From: Planococcus sp. MSAK28401
Lineage (GTDB): Bacteria; Bacillota; Bacilli; Bacillales_A; Planococcaceae
Direction of reading: 5' to 3'
DNA: 64,000 nucleotides
Assembly: GCF_018283455.1 (NCBI RefSeq)
Contig: NZ_JAAMTH010000001.1
Coordinates: 1,717,501-1,781,500, forward strand
Both the position numbers and the translations under genes were made by a program. The notes beneath the pieces are model-generated. The model did no database searches. It was given only the letters and a program-made list of their open reading frames with translations, and had not been told where the DNA came from. Positions 51,061-59,379 of this stretch are shown here, piece after piece; positions within the stretch are counted from its first letter, which is position 1, and the number at the start of each line of letters is the position of its first letter.

Positions 51061-52950
51061 ATGGATATGACCAAGAAATACGATATCGCAATTATTGGAG
51101 CGGGCGCAGCAGGCCTGACTGCCGCTTTTACAGCCGCAGGATTTTCGAAAAAGACCGTGCTGATCGACAAGAATCTGCCAGGCGGGGAATGTACATGGTC
51201 CGGCTGCATTCCGAGCAAATCGCTTATCAATATCGCGAAGGAAGTCCATCACGCCAAAAAATATTCACCTGAGCTGAAAGTCGATACATCAGAAGTGTTG
51301 AAAGATATCCAAAAAGTCATTCAAAAAGTATACGCTGGGGAATCGCCGGAAGTCTTGCAAGAATCCGGCATCGACTTTATCAACGCTTACGCCACATTCA
51401 CAGGGCCGAATACCTTGGAAGTGGACGGGGAAACGATTGAAGCGAAAAAAATCATCCTCTCTACTGGCTCGACTCCGCTAGTGCCGCCGATCGATGGCTT
51501 GAGGGAAGTGGATTACCTGACCAATGAATCCATCTTCAAATTGGAATCATTCCCAAAAACGATGACCATTCTCGGCGCAGGCCCGATCGGTGTCGAAATG
51601 AGCCAAGCGCTCAACCGTCTCGGCGTTAAGGTGACGCTGGTTGAAAAATCGGATCGCATCTTATCAAACGATGACGAAGAACTTGCGCTGATGATCCAAC
51701 AGCGGCTCGTCGAAGAAGGCGTCACGATCCATGCCGGTGTGGCAGCAGTGAAAGCTGCTCAACAAGGCAGCCAAATTGAACTGACGGTCGAAAAAGACGG
51801 CAAGGAAATGACTGTTTCAAACGAGGGGCTCCTCGTAGCGCTCGGACGGCAAGCAAATGTATCCGGCTATAATCTGGAAACAGCTGGGGTCGAGTACGAT
51901 AAGAAACGCATCCAAGTAGACGAACATATGGAAACGACGGCCAAAGGCATCTATGCCATTGGAGATGTGGTCGGCCCTTATCAACTCTCGCATATGGCCA
52001 ACGCACAAGGCATCACAGCGACTCAGAATGCCATTTTGCCAATCAACCGCAAGATGAATTACGACAATGTGACCTGGTGTACATACACGGATCCGGAACT
52101 CGGCCACTCTGGCTTGTCCGAAGCTCAGGCACGCGAACAACACGGCGATTCAATTCGCGTTTACGAACAGGATTATGCGGATATCGACCGTGCAAATACG
52201 AAACAAGGGTCTATCGGCAAAGTGAAGATCGTTCTCGATAAAAAAGGCCATATTCTCGGAGCGAGTATTTTGGGCGACAGAGCTGGTGAAATCATTAGCC
52301 AAATTCAGACACTCAAAACTCTTGGGATCAATATGGGTAAATTATCCAGCGTAATCCACCCGTATCCAACTTATAGCGAAGTGCTGGTGAAAATCGGCAA
52401 GAAGGTCTATGTCGATAACCTGCTCAACCAACCGGTCGTCAAAACCTTCAACAAAGCTAAAGCAGGAGAGTTGCCTGTGAAAAAAATCGGCTTGTATGGC
52501 GCTGCAGCAGCCACCGGATTTGGCATTGCCAATATGGCGATACAAAACAACACCAAGCCACAACTTGGGGTTGAAAATGGCCGTCTCACAGAAGTGCCTT
52601 CTACGCCGAATGCCGTTTCTTCGCAAACGACGTCGCGAAGCAAATCCGTGCCGGCATGGCCGTACAATGGCAGCAAAGAGCAAGCGAAAAAGAACTTGAT
52701 CGGCATGTTGAAAAGCTATGAAGGCATCCGAATTGCACAAGTGAATAACGATTACGTTTACGCAATTGCTTCGAGCAAACTGTTGAAATTCAAGGATGAC
52801 ATCGAATTTTACTTTAATGATGCCGCGCAGCAAATCGAATTCCGCTCAGCATCACGTGTCGGTTATTCAGACCAAGGAGTCAACCGCAAGCGCTATAATG
52901 AAATGAAAGAACTCTATTCAAGTATTTCGACCCACACGCGCAATTCATGA
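51061..52950 (+). CDS. disulfide oxidoreductase fused to DUF1499
   Basis: A 629-residue fusion. Residues 1-460 are a pyridine-nucleotide disulfide oxidoreductase: FAD motif DIAIIGAGAAGLTAAFTAA, redox pair GGECTWSGCIPSKSL (Cys-x4-Cys), NAD motif MTILGAGPIGVEMSQALNRL, and end block YAIGDVVGPYQLSHMA. A linker with a hydrophobic patch follows. Residues 531-629 are DUF1499: AWPYNGSKEQAKKNL, then FKDDIEFYFND, RSASRVGYSDQGVNRKRYNE. ATG 51061 follows AAGGA. Its TGA overlaps the ATG of the TVP38 gene (ATGA), so the pair is coupled. Mercuric reductase is its nearest-looking relative; the substrate is unknown. Confidence 0.9.
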   Translation: MDMTKKYDIAIIGAGAAGLTAAFTAAGFSKKTVLIDKNLPGGECTWSGCIPSKSLINIAKEVHHAKKYSPELKVDTSEVLKDIQKVIQKVYAGESPEVLQESGIDFINAYATFTGPNTLEVDGETIEAKKIILSTGSTPLVPPIDGLREVDYLTNESIFKLESFPKTMTILGAGPIGVEMSQALNRLGVKVTLVEKSDRILSNDDEELALMIQQRLVEEGVTIHAGVAAVKAAQQGSQIELTVEKDGKEMTVSNEGLLVALGRQANVSGYNLETAGVEYDKKRIQVDEHMETTAKGIYAIGDVVGPYQLSHMANAQGITATQNAILPINRKMNYDNVTWCTYTDPELGHSGLSEAQAREQHGDSIRVYEQDYADIDRANTKQGSIGKVKIVLDKKGHILGASILGDRAGEIISQIQTLKTLGINMGKLSSVIHPYPTYSEVLVKIGKKVYVDNLLNQPVVKTFNKAKAGELPVKKIGLYGAAAATGFGIANMAIQNNTKPQLGVENGRLTEVPSTPNAVSSQTTSRSKSVPAWPYNGSKEQAKKNLIGMLKSYEGIRIAQVNNDYVYAIASSKLLKFKDDIEFYFNDAAQQIEFRSASRVGYSDQGVNRKRYNEMKELYSSISTHTRNS

Positions 52951-53609
52951 ATAAAAAACGCATCGCCAAATGGCTGCTGGTGGCTGTAGCCATCGGCTTG
53001 GGTATCTGGCTCAGCCGTTCCGTTTTTGATGTAGAAGCGGAAGACCTTCGCAGCTGGATTTTATCGTTCGGGTTATGGGCGCCTGTCATTTACATTATCG
53101 TTTACACCATCAGGCCGCTGATTTTCTTCCCGGCCTCGGTGTTATCGATTGCCGGCGGCTTGGCTTTCGGTGCTTGGATGGGAACCTTTTACACCATCAT
53201 TGGCGCGACTTTGGGGGCAATGCTGTCCTTTCTTGTCGCAAAGGTGGTCGGCAGAAGCATCGTTACAAAAGAGTGGACAGGGAACGCTGCCAAATTTCAG
53301 GCGCAAATGGAACACAACGGATTTTTATATGTGCTGTTGTTTCGGCTGATCCCGGTTATCAACTTCGATTTGATCAGCTATATGGCAGCGATTGCCAAAG
53401 TACGTTTCACATCGTTTGCCTTGGCGACCTTGATCGGCATCATTCCCGGAACCTTCGCCTATAATTTTCTCGGCAGCAGCTTTGTCAGCGGAAACCCAAA
53501 AATCATTGCAGCGGCGATCGTCGTATTCGTTATTTTGACGGTCGTCCCAATTTTGATCCGCAATCGCTGGAACCGGAAAGCAGGCGGCGATTCAGATAAA
53601 TCGAATTGA
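52947..53609 (+). CDS. TVP38/TMEM64 (VTT domain) membrane protein
   Basis: A 220-residue membrane protein of the TVP38/TMEM64/DedA-like VTT group. Visible are FGLWAPVIYIIVYTIRPLIFFP and GGLAFGAWMGTFYTIIGATLGAML (the re-entrant block), VVGRSIVTKEW and VLLFRLIPVINFDLISYMAAI. About six helices. ATG overlaps the stop of the fusion gene, so both are made together; the same partnership with mercuric-reductase-like proteins is known elsewhere. Lipid scrambling or transport is suspected for the family. Confidence 0.95.
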   Translation: MNKKRIAKWLLVAVAIGLGIWLSRSVFDVEAEDLRSWILSFGLWAPVIYIIVYTIRPLIFFPASVLSIAGGLAFGAWMGTFYTIIGATLGAMLSFLVAKVVGRSIVTKEWTGNAAKFQAQMEHNGFLYVLLFRLIPVINFDLISYMAAIAKVRFTSFALATLIGIIPGTFAYNFLGSSFVSGNPKIIAAAIVVFVILTVVPILIRNRWNRKAGGDSDKSN

Positions 53610-53691
53610 TTGCTCTAATAGTTAAGCCATTGTGGAGGCTTGAATAAGAAATACAGAGAAGCAGCATAAAAGGGATTAGGAAGTGGGACAA

Positions 53692-54936
53692 ATGAAACTA
53701 TATCCAATAACGGCAATTGGCATGCTGGCACTTGCCTTGTCAGCGTGTTCATCTGAGGAAGCAGGAAGTGCAACCGATGCAGATAGCTTATTGACGGATG
53801 ACTGGGGCGTTATTCAAGACAACGCACAAGGCCAGGAAGTCAATATGTACATGTGGGGCGGAAACGACAACATCAATAATTATCTGGATGACTGGGTCGC
53901 ACCGCGCATGAAAGAACAGCACGGCATCGAGTTGGTGCGCGTGCCAATGAATGATGCACAAGACATCATCAATCAATTGCTCGATGAAAAAACGGCCGGC
54001 AAAACGGATGGCAGCATAGACATTGTCTGGATCAACGGTGAAAATTTCAAAGCTGCGAAAGACAATGACTTGTTGTGGGGAGATTTCACCGGACAATTGC
54101 CGAACTTCAATGACTACGTCGATGCGGATGCACCGGAAGTTTCACAGGATTTCGGAGAACCGGTAGAAGGCTTGGAAGCACCGTGGGGCAAGGCGCAATT
54201 CGTCTTCGTGCACGATGCGAACCAACACGAGAATCCGCCCAAGTCAATGACAGAACTTGCTGATTGGGTGAAACAGAATCCGGGCCAGTTCACATACCCC
54301 GCACCGCCTGATTTCACAGGAAGTGCTTTTGTCCGCCAGGTGTTGTATGAAACGACCGGGGGACACGAGCAGTATCAGCAGCCTGCAGCAGACATTGAAG
54401 ATTTGGAAGAACGCCTTGAGCCGATGTGGCAATACCTGAACAGCATTGAGCCGTATTTGTGGCGGGAAGGCGAAACGTATCCGGAAAGCTTGGCGAAACA
54501 AGACCAATTGTTTGCGAGCGGTGAAATCGGCATGACCATGAGCTACGACCCGGCACTTGCTGCAAGTGAAGTGTTGAAGGGACGCTTTCCGGAGTCGACC
54601 CGCACCTATCTATTAGACGGCGGAACACTTGCGAATACGCATTTCCTGTCGATTCCGTTTAATGCCTCGGATAAAGCGGGAGCGCTTGTCGCAATCAATG
54701 AACTAATGTCGCCTGCCGCCCAAACCGCTAAATTATCACCAGAGAATTGGGGCGACTTAACGGCACTCGATTTGGAAAAATTATCGCCCGAGCAGCAACA
54801 GACGATGAATGAAGTGGATCTGGGGGAAGCGACACTTTCAATAGAAGAATTGGAACAAAATCGCTTGCCTGAATTGTCCTCGGATTACATTGATATCATT
54901 GAAAAAGGATGGACGGAACATGTGGCGAAAGAGTAA
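53692..54936 (+). CDS. YnjB-like ABC transporter substrate-binding lipoprotein
   Basis: A 414-residue periplasmic-type binding protein with lipoprotein signal (ALSACSSEE, Cys about residue 19). MYMWGGNDNINNYLDDWVAP and IDIVWINGENFKAAKDN, APWGKAQFVFVHD and TYPAPPDFTGSAFVRQ match YnjB-type proteins. ATG 53692 has AGGAAG upstream. The permease start lies 17 bases before its stop, so all four genes form one operon. The ligand is unknown; a phosphonate-, spermidine- or thiamine-like small molecule is possible. Confidence 0.9.
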   Translation: MKLYPITAIGMLALALSACSSEEAGSATDADSLLTDDWGVIQDNAQGQEVNMYMWGGNDNINNYLDDWVAPRMKEQHGIELVRVPMNDAQDIINQLLDEKTAGKTDGSIDIVWINGENFKAAKDNDLLWGDFTGQLPNFNDYVDADAPEVSQDFGEPVEGLEAPWGKAQFVFVHDANQHENPPKSMTELADWVKQNPGQFTYPAPPDFTGSAFVRQVLYETTGGHEQYQQPAADIEDLEERLEPMWQYLNSIEPYLWREGETYPESLAKQDQLFASGEIGMTMSYDPALAASEVLKGRFPESTRTYLLDGGTLANTHFLSIPFNASDKAGALVAINELMSPAAQTAKLSPENWGDLTALDLEKLSPEQQQTMNEVDLGEATLSIEELEQNRLPELSSDYIDIIEKGWTEHVAKE

Positions 54937-55804
54937 ACCGTATCTTTTGCTGCTGCCGGCCGCCGCTACCTATATCCTCCTGTTTTTCGGGGGGATTTTT
55001 GACGGGCTGTTGAAAAGCTTCGGCTATTTTCCGGCGATCGGGGAAACGGAGTTGAACCTTGCGGCCTACGACAGGCTCCTGCATTCCGCCTCTTTCTGGG
55101 AATCGATGGAACTCACGCTGCGGGTAGCTGCCTTGTCTTCGCTCCTATCAGCCGTTATCGGGGCGCTAATTGCTGTAGCTTTGTTTTTTCTCAATGAATC
55201 TACGAAAACGACCTCGCCAAAAGCTTGGCATCGCTTGTTCCAATTGCCATTGACCATACCGCATCTGGTCGCCGGCTATATCGTCGTACTGCTGTTCACC
55301 CAAAGTGGATTTGTATCGAGAATACTTGTAGCGTTTGGGTGGATCGACGGCATCACGGCTTTCCCGGTGCTCGTCAATGACCCGTTCGGATGGGGAATCA
55401 TCCTCACGTATGCTTGGAAAGAAGCGCCTTTTGTGGCGCTTATGCTGTATCCGGTGCTGTCGCGGATCCACGGCTCCTGGCGTGAAGTGTCGCGCGTTTT
55501 CGGTGCGGGTAATTGGCAATTTGTCCGGGAAATAGTCGTGCCGGCCATAATGCCGGCGTGGGCGATTGCGACGTTCATCGTCTTTGTGTTTACTTTTTCC
55601 GCTTTTGAAGTGCCTTATCTGCTGGGTGTCACTTATCCAAGCGTATTGCCGGTTTACTCGTATCAGCTGTACACAAGCGGCACGCTTTCGGATCGCCCCG
55701 AAGCGCTCGCGGTCAACATGATTCTCGCGGCTATCACGATTTTACTGGGCCTAGTGGCGTATTACTTCAGTAAGCGCTGGAACGTACTCAAGGGGTGGGG
55801 CTAA
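54920..55804 (+). CDS. ABC transporter permease (YnjC-like, first half)
   Basis: A 294-residue membrane permease with about six helices. The EAA loop is EVSRVFGAGNWQFVREIVVPAIMPAW. The TAA overlaps the next ATG by one base. With the next gene it corresponds to the two halves of YnjC (which is a single double-length permease in Escherichia coli). Confidence 0.9.
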   Translation: MWRKSKPYLLLLPAAATYILLFFGGIFDGLLKSFGYFPAIGETELNLAAYDRLLHSASFWESMELTLRVAALSSLLSAVIGALIAVALFFLNESTKTTSPKAWHRLFQLPLTIPHLVAGYIVVLLFTQSGFVSRILVAFGWIDGITAFPVLVNDPFGWGIILTYAWKEAPFVALMLYPVLSRIHGSWREVSRVFGAGNWQFVREIVVPAIMPAWAIATFIVFVFTFSAFEVPYLLGVTYPSVLPVYSYQLYTSGTLSDRPEALAVNMILAAITILLGLVAYYFSKRWNVLKGWG

Positions 55805-56631
55805 TGAAAAAACATCCGCAGCTTCTGTCCTTGTTTGCATTCATCGCATTAATCATTTTTGTCGTCGTCCCATTTGTTCCCTTGATTTTATCTAGCGTGT
55901 CATTCAGTTGGCGCTGGCCGGATGTGTTGCCTGAGTCATGGAGTTTTCGTGCCTGGGAATATGTATTGAATGACGGGCGAACATGGCAAGCGGTCGGGAT
56001 CAGCTTATGGATTGCCTTGATTGTAACAGCCGTGAACATCTTACTGGCGCTCCCGGCGGCCAACGCGTTGGTGCGTTATTCAGTCCGCGGCAGATGGCTA
56101 TTCGAAGCGGTCATTTTTGCGCCAATCATCATTCCGCCTTTTATCTCAGTCATGGGGATCCACTTGACCTTTTTGCGGCTCGGATTGACTGAAACTGTTC
56201 TTGGGGTCGTGTTGGCACATATCGCGCCGACTTTGCCATATATGTTCCGTGCAGTCATGATTAGCTATCAAACCTTGTCAGCGGATTGGGAAGACCAAGC
56301 GCGCATGCTAGGGGCGCGTGCGCTGCCGCGATTCTTTCACGTCGTGCTGCCGCATCTGTTGCCAGGCATATTGGCAGGCGCAAGTTTAAGCGTCTTGATT
56401 TCCTTGAGCCAATACTTGATCACCTTCATCATCGGTGCTGGCCAAGTGGTTACCTTGCCGATTTTGCTGTTCCCGTTTGTCAGTGGAGGAGACCCAGGCA
56501 TTGCATCGGCTTATTCATTGCTCTATGCAGCCATTGCTATTGCGGCTTTAGTTGGAATGGACGCCGCTTTAAAACGTTATTATCAACTGAATAAAGCCCC
56601 ACAGGACTCGGGGAAAGGAGTGAAACCGTGA
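55804..56631 (+). CDS. ABC transporter permease (YnjC-like, second half)
   Basis: A 275-residue permease with about six helices and EAA loop DWEDQARMLGARALPRFFHVVLPHLLPGILAG. It starts in a TAATG overlap with the first permease gene and ends in a GTGA overlap with the ATPase gene, so translation is tightly coupled. The two separate permease genes form the transport channel. Confidence 0.9.
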   Translation: MKKHPQLLSLFAFIALIIFVVVPFVPLILSSVSFSWRWPDVLPESWSFRAWEYVLNDGRTWQAVGISLWIALIVTAVNILLALPAANALVRYSVRGRWLFEAVIFAPIIIPPFISVMGIHLTFLRLGLTETVLGVVLAHIAPTLPYMFRAVMISYQTLSADWEDQARMLGARALPRFFHVVLPHLLPGILAGASLSVLISLSQYLITFIIGAGQVVTLPILLFPFVSGGDPGIASAYSLLYAAIAIAALVGMDAALKRYYQLNKAPQDSGKGVKP

Positions 56632-57695
56632 GTGATTTGCGCATCATCGATATAGAAAAGCGGTACCAAGCCGTACAGCCGAAAAACGATGCGTCGTTCA
56701 TGCTTCGCCCAGTCCGGCTGTCCATTCGCGAAGGAGAGTTCTTCTCGCTTCTTGGGCCTTCCGGCTGCGGCAAGACGACTTTGCTGAAATTGGTTGCTGG
56801 CTTATTGAAAGCAGATGGCGGGGAGATTTGGGTAGGGGATAAAAACCTGACAAATGTGCCGCCTGAATCGAGACAATTTGCCATGGTGTTTCAGCAATCG
56901 TTGCTGTTTCCGCATAAAACCATCGAAGACAATGTCGCTTTTGGCTTGAAAATGCAGAAAGTCGGCAAAAAGCAGCGCTTGAAAGCTGCGCACGATATGC
57001 TTGAACATGTAGGGCTCAACGAATTCGGCCGCCGCTTTCCTGACGAACTCAGCGGCGGTCAGCAGCAGCGCGTGGCACTCGCCCGGGCTTTGGTGGCGAA
57101 TCCGCGCGTCTTGTTGATGGATGAACCATTCAGCGCGCTCGATCCGGGCTTGCGGGAAGAAATGCGCGAGCTGCTAAGCCGCATCCAAAAAGATTTTCGC
57201 GTTACCGTCTTGTTCGTTACGCATGACCGCGACGAAGCTTTCGCATTATCTGATCGAATCGCGGTCATGAGCGAAGGGCAATTGCGCCAGGTCGGCAGTG
57301 CTAGAGAATTGTACGAACGCCCCGAAACTACAGCGGTCGCTTCTTTCCTTGGCTTGCGGAATATCTTGAGCGGCGTACTGAAAGATGGCCGTTTTGTCTC
57401 CTCTGACGGAATGATTGAAGCGGATGTTGCCAAGCAGCTGGCAGACGGTGATTATTTTATGGTCATCAGGCCCGAAGCGATCAAAGCTGCGGAAGGCGAC
57501 CAATTGGGCCATGTCCCGGTTAAGGGCATTGTCGAGGAAATGAAATATGGCCGCGGCATGTACAGCCTGAAAGTAAATACAGGGAATCAGTTGCTGGAAT
57601 GTGTAGTTACCACACCACAAGCTGAAGAAACAGCAGTCGGAGAACCGATCAGTTTGCTAGTGGATATGCAGAAAGTCTGGTTCCTGAAAGAATAG
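56628..57695 (+). CDS. ABC transporter ATP-binding protein (YnjD/PotA-like)
   Basis: A 355-residue ABC ATPase with C-terminal TOBE-like extension. Walker A LGPSGCGKTT, Q-loop MVFQQSLLFPHKT, signature ELSGGQQQRVALARAL, Walker B RVLLMDEPFSALD, switch LFVTHDRDEAFAL. The tail (residues about 240-355) with YGRGMYSLKVN binds regulatory or substrate ligands in PotA/MalK-type proteins. GTG start overlaps the permease stop. Last gene of the operon. Confidence 0.95.
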   Translation: MSDLRIIDIEKRYQAVQPKNDASFMLRPVRLSIREGEFFSLLGPSGCGKTTLLKLVAGLLKADGGEIWVGDKNLTNVPPESRQFAMVFQQSLLFPHKTIEDNVAFGLKMQKVGKKQRLKAAHDMLEHVGLNEFGRRFPDELSGGQQQRVALARALVANPRVLLMDEPFSALDPGLREEMRELLSRIQKDFRVTVLFVTHDRDEAFALSDRIAVMSEGQLRQVGSARELYERPETTAVASFLGLRNILSGVLKDGRFVSSDGMIEADVAKQLADGDYFMVIRPEAIKAAEGDQLGHVPVKGIVEEMKYGRGMYSLKVNTGNQLLECVVTTPQAEETAVGEPISLLVDMQKVWFLKE

Positions 57696-57706
57696 CATCA
57701 TTCAAG

Positions 57707-57746
57707 TACAAAGCCCCTTGCCACAATGATGGCGAGGGGCTTTGTA
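57707..57746 (+). terminator. intrinsic terminator of the ABC operon
   Basis: A long stem (TACAAAGCCCCTTGCC, GGCGAGGGGCTTTGTA, one mismatch) after the ATPase stop. The T-run is weak (TATATG), so it is a probable rather than a certain terminator. Confidence 0.7.
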
Positions 57747-57850
57747 TATGCGTCCTACTTAACAAGAGCATGCCTTCTGAAAAGGGAGCATCCTAGAGAG
57801 CGTTGCTTGAAATTGGGTTATTTTTACTGATTATTTTTACAGTTATTAAT

Positions 57851-57864
57851 AGAACAAGTGTTCT
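57851..57864. promoter_or_regulatory. LexA-type SOS box over the toxin promoter
   Basis: AGAACAAGTGTTCT is an inverted repeat with core GAAC-N4-GTTC and matches the Firmicutes LexA (DinR) pattern, including purine-N-purine-pyrimidine in the centre. It overlaps the -35 position of the extended -10 promoter (TGTGTTAAAAT, 57868-57878). Confidence 0.6.
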
Positions 57865-57867
57865 GTT

Positions 57868-57878
57868 TGTGTTAAAAT
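57868..57878 (+). promoter_or_regulatory. extended -10 promoter of the toxin gene
   Basis: TGTGTTAAAAT: TAAAAT at 57873-57878 with an upstream TG pair. It has no consensus -35 (TAGAAC at 17 bases), as expected for an extended -10 promoter under LexA control. Confidence 0.55.
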
Positions 57879-57935
57879 AGAGGTACAGCTGCATGAGGGC
57901 GGTTTGGCCATTCCCTATAGAAAGGGGGTGGTAGC

Positions 57936-58043
57936 ATGACCATGGCAGAAGCATTTTCGCTTGTGTTCACGAGTGTCGGGTTGACGATTAGCGCATTGAC
58001 GCTCGTCTTATCCTTGATTCTGGTCATTCCGAAAAAAAAATAA
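57936..58043 (+). CDS. holin-like type I toxin peptide
   Basis: A 35-residue hydrophobic peptide (MTMAEAFSLVFTSVGLTISA, then LTLVLSLILVIPKKK) with one membrane helix and a triple-lysine tail, as in the TxpA/BsrG/Fst family of putative holin-like toxins. AAAGGGGGTGG is a very strong ribosome site. The 5'/3' complementary blocks, the antisense RNA at 58030-58159 and the terminator after it make a full type I toxin-antitoxin locus. It would act on the membrane. The SOS box is the unusual part. Confidence 0.85.
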   Translation: MTMAEAFSLVFTSVGLTISALTLVLSLILVIPKKK

Positions 58044-58070
58044 CCGTCCCATTGGCGTGGGCTGACGGTT
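58032..58070 (-). terminator. terminator of the antisense RNA
   Basis: AACCGTC (58042-58048) pairs with GACGGTT (58064-58070), followed on the minus strand by ATTTTTTTTT. Confidence 0.8.
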
Positions 58071-58126
58071 ATTTCGTAAACCTATAGTGTCCAGCCGACC
58101 GCCCTCGAAAGGCGGCATGCAGCTGG

Positions 58127-58155
58127 CCGGATGCACACAGCATCCGGTTTTTTTT
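58127..58155 (+). terminator. terminator of the toxin mRNA
   Basis: CCGGATGC, loop ACACA, GCATCCGG and T8: a perfect intrinsic terminator for the plus-strand toxin transcript. Confidence 0.9.
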
Positions 58156-58165
58156 CGTTACTTTC

Positions 58166-58193
58166 AGTATACTAAATTACAGCTATTTTGCAA
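58166..58193 (-). promoter_or_regulatory. promoter of the antisense RNA
   Basis: TTGCAA and TATACT in minus orientation, 16 bases apart; five of six bases match consensus at -10 and four of six at -35. It lies between the antisense RNA and the end of namA. Confidence 0.7.
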
Positions 58194-58198
58194 CTGTC

Positions 58199-59215
58199 TC
58201 ATATCCAACCCCGCTCATAAGGCACAGGAGCTTCGATATCGGCTCCAAGCGTCTGAGCGGCAGTGTAGGCCCAATACGGGTTACGCAGCAATTCGCGTGC
58301 CAGGAAGATGAAATCGGCACGGCCATTCTGGAGAATTTCTTCAGCATGGCGCGGCTCCGTGATCAAGCCGACAGCGCCGGTTGCAATCGGTGTTTCTTTT
58401 TTGATCGTTTCTGCAAAATTCACTTGATAGCCAGGGAACACCGGAATCTGTGCCGGCACGACAGCCCCTGAACTGACATCAATCAAATCGACGTTCTGCT
58501 GTTTCATCCATTTGGTCATCTCTACGTATTGTTCAGGCGTCATGCCGCCGTCTGTGTAATCTTCTGCGGAAATACGCACGAACAGAGGCCCTTCCCAAAC
58601 TGCATTCACTTCATCCAGTACGCGGCGCAGCAGGCGGTAGCGGTTCTCGCTGCTGCCACCGTACTCGTCGGTGCGTTGGTTGGTCAACGGAGATAAGAAC
58701 TGATTGATTAAATAGCCATGGGCAGCATGAATTTCGATGACATCGAAGCCGGCTTGTTTCGCTCGCACTGCGCCGTCTCGGAATGCTTGGACGGTGTCAT
58801 CGATTTCTTCAATTGTCATCGCTTTCGGGGTTTTGTATTTATCGTTAAAGGCAATCGCGCTCGGTGCCTGAATATCGCCGTCGACGGTCGCTTTTCTGCC
58901 GGCATGCGCCAATTGGATGCCGGTTTTCGCACCGTTTGCTTTCATCAAGCGGACGATTTCCGCCTGTCCATCGATATGGGCATCATCCCATATGCCGAGA
59001 TCTCGGGATGAAATGCGCCCGATCGGCTGAACGGCGGTCGCTTCGGTGATGATCAACCCGACGCCGCCGACTGCCCGTGTCGGATAATGGACGCGGTGCC
59101 AATCGGTGACATGTCCGTCTTCTTTATCGCTTTGATACATGCACATCGGCGCCATGACGATGCGGTTTTTGAAATGGACGCCTTTTAGCTCGAATTCTTC
59201 AAAAAGTTTTGCCAC
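58199..59215 (-). CDS. namA: NADPH dehydrogenase (old yellow enzyme)
   Basis: A 338-residue FMN-dependent ene-reductase, the same length as Bacillus Yqj[33 protein letters not shown] includes the Cys that tunes the flavin. The substrate histidine pair is in [16 protein letters not shown], and PVPYERGWI is the C-terminal end with the shared-active-site arginine. GTG start after GGAGG. It reduces enones and nitro compounds with NADPH. Confidence 0.95.
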   Translation of the reverse strand: MAKLFEEFELKGVHFKNRIVMAPMCMYQSDKEDGHVTDWHRVHYPTRAVGGVGLIITEATAVQPIGRISSRDLGIWDDAHIDGQAEIVRLMKANGAKTGIQLAHAGRKATVDGDIQAPSAIAFNDKYKTPKAMTIEEIDDTVQAFRDGAVRAKQAGFDVIEIHAAHGYLINQFLSPLTNQRTDEYGGSSENRYRLLRRVLDEVNAVWEGPLFVRISAEDYTDGGMTPEQYVEMTKWMKQQNVDLIDVSSGAVVPAQIPVFPGYQVNFAETIKKETPIATGAVGLITEPRHAEEILQNGRADFIFLARELLRNPYWAYTAAQTLGADIEAPVPYERGWI

Positions 59216-59335
59216 GTAAAATTCCTCCTTCAGTATCTATACAAGAAATTAGTATACCGGAAATCCTGCGTGGCTTCGATTCGAAAGCCTTGCTGCCATG
59301 GTTCTTTAGCAGCCCGAACATCCATGTAAATGGAA

Positions 59336-59369
59336 ACACCCCGCAAAAGTCGTCGCTTCTGCGGGGTGT
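59336..59369 (-). terminator. intrinsic terminator of proC
   Basis: CACCCCGCA pairs with TGCGGGGTG around a purine-rich loop; TTTCCATTT follows on the minus strand. It lies 11 bases after the proC stop. Confidence 0.7.
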
Positions 59370-59379
59370 TAGGGGTTTC

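Larger units (their letters stand above)
57886..58125 (+). repeat. inverted blocks allowing 5'-3' pairing of toxin mRNA
   Basis: CAGCTGCAT (57886-57894) is complementary to ATGCAGCTG (58117-58125), and the following GAGGGCGG (57895-57902) to CCGCCCTC (58099-58106). The two 3' blocks are separated by a local CCGCC/GGCGG hairpin. A contiguous 17-base 5' block can thus pair with the 3' end and mask the mRNA, as in other type I toxin mRNAs. Confidence 0.7.
58030..58159 (-). ncRNA. antisense RNA antitoxin
   Basis: The minus strand has a near-consensus promoter: TTGCAA (58188-58193), 16-base spacer, TATACT (58166-58171). The transcript would start near 58159 and stop at the AACCGTC/GACGGTT hairpin plus nine T (58032-58070). 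It is complementary over about 130 bases to the 3' end of the toxin mRNA. That arrangement matches RatA-type antitoxin RNAs. No peptide is encoded. Confidence 0.75.
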
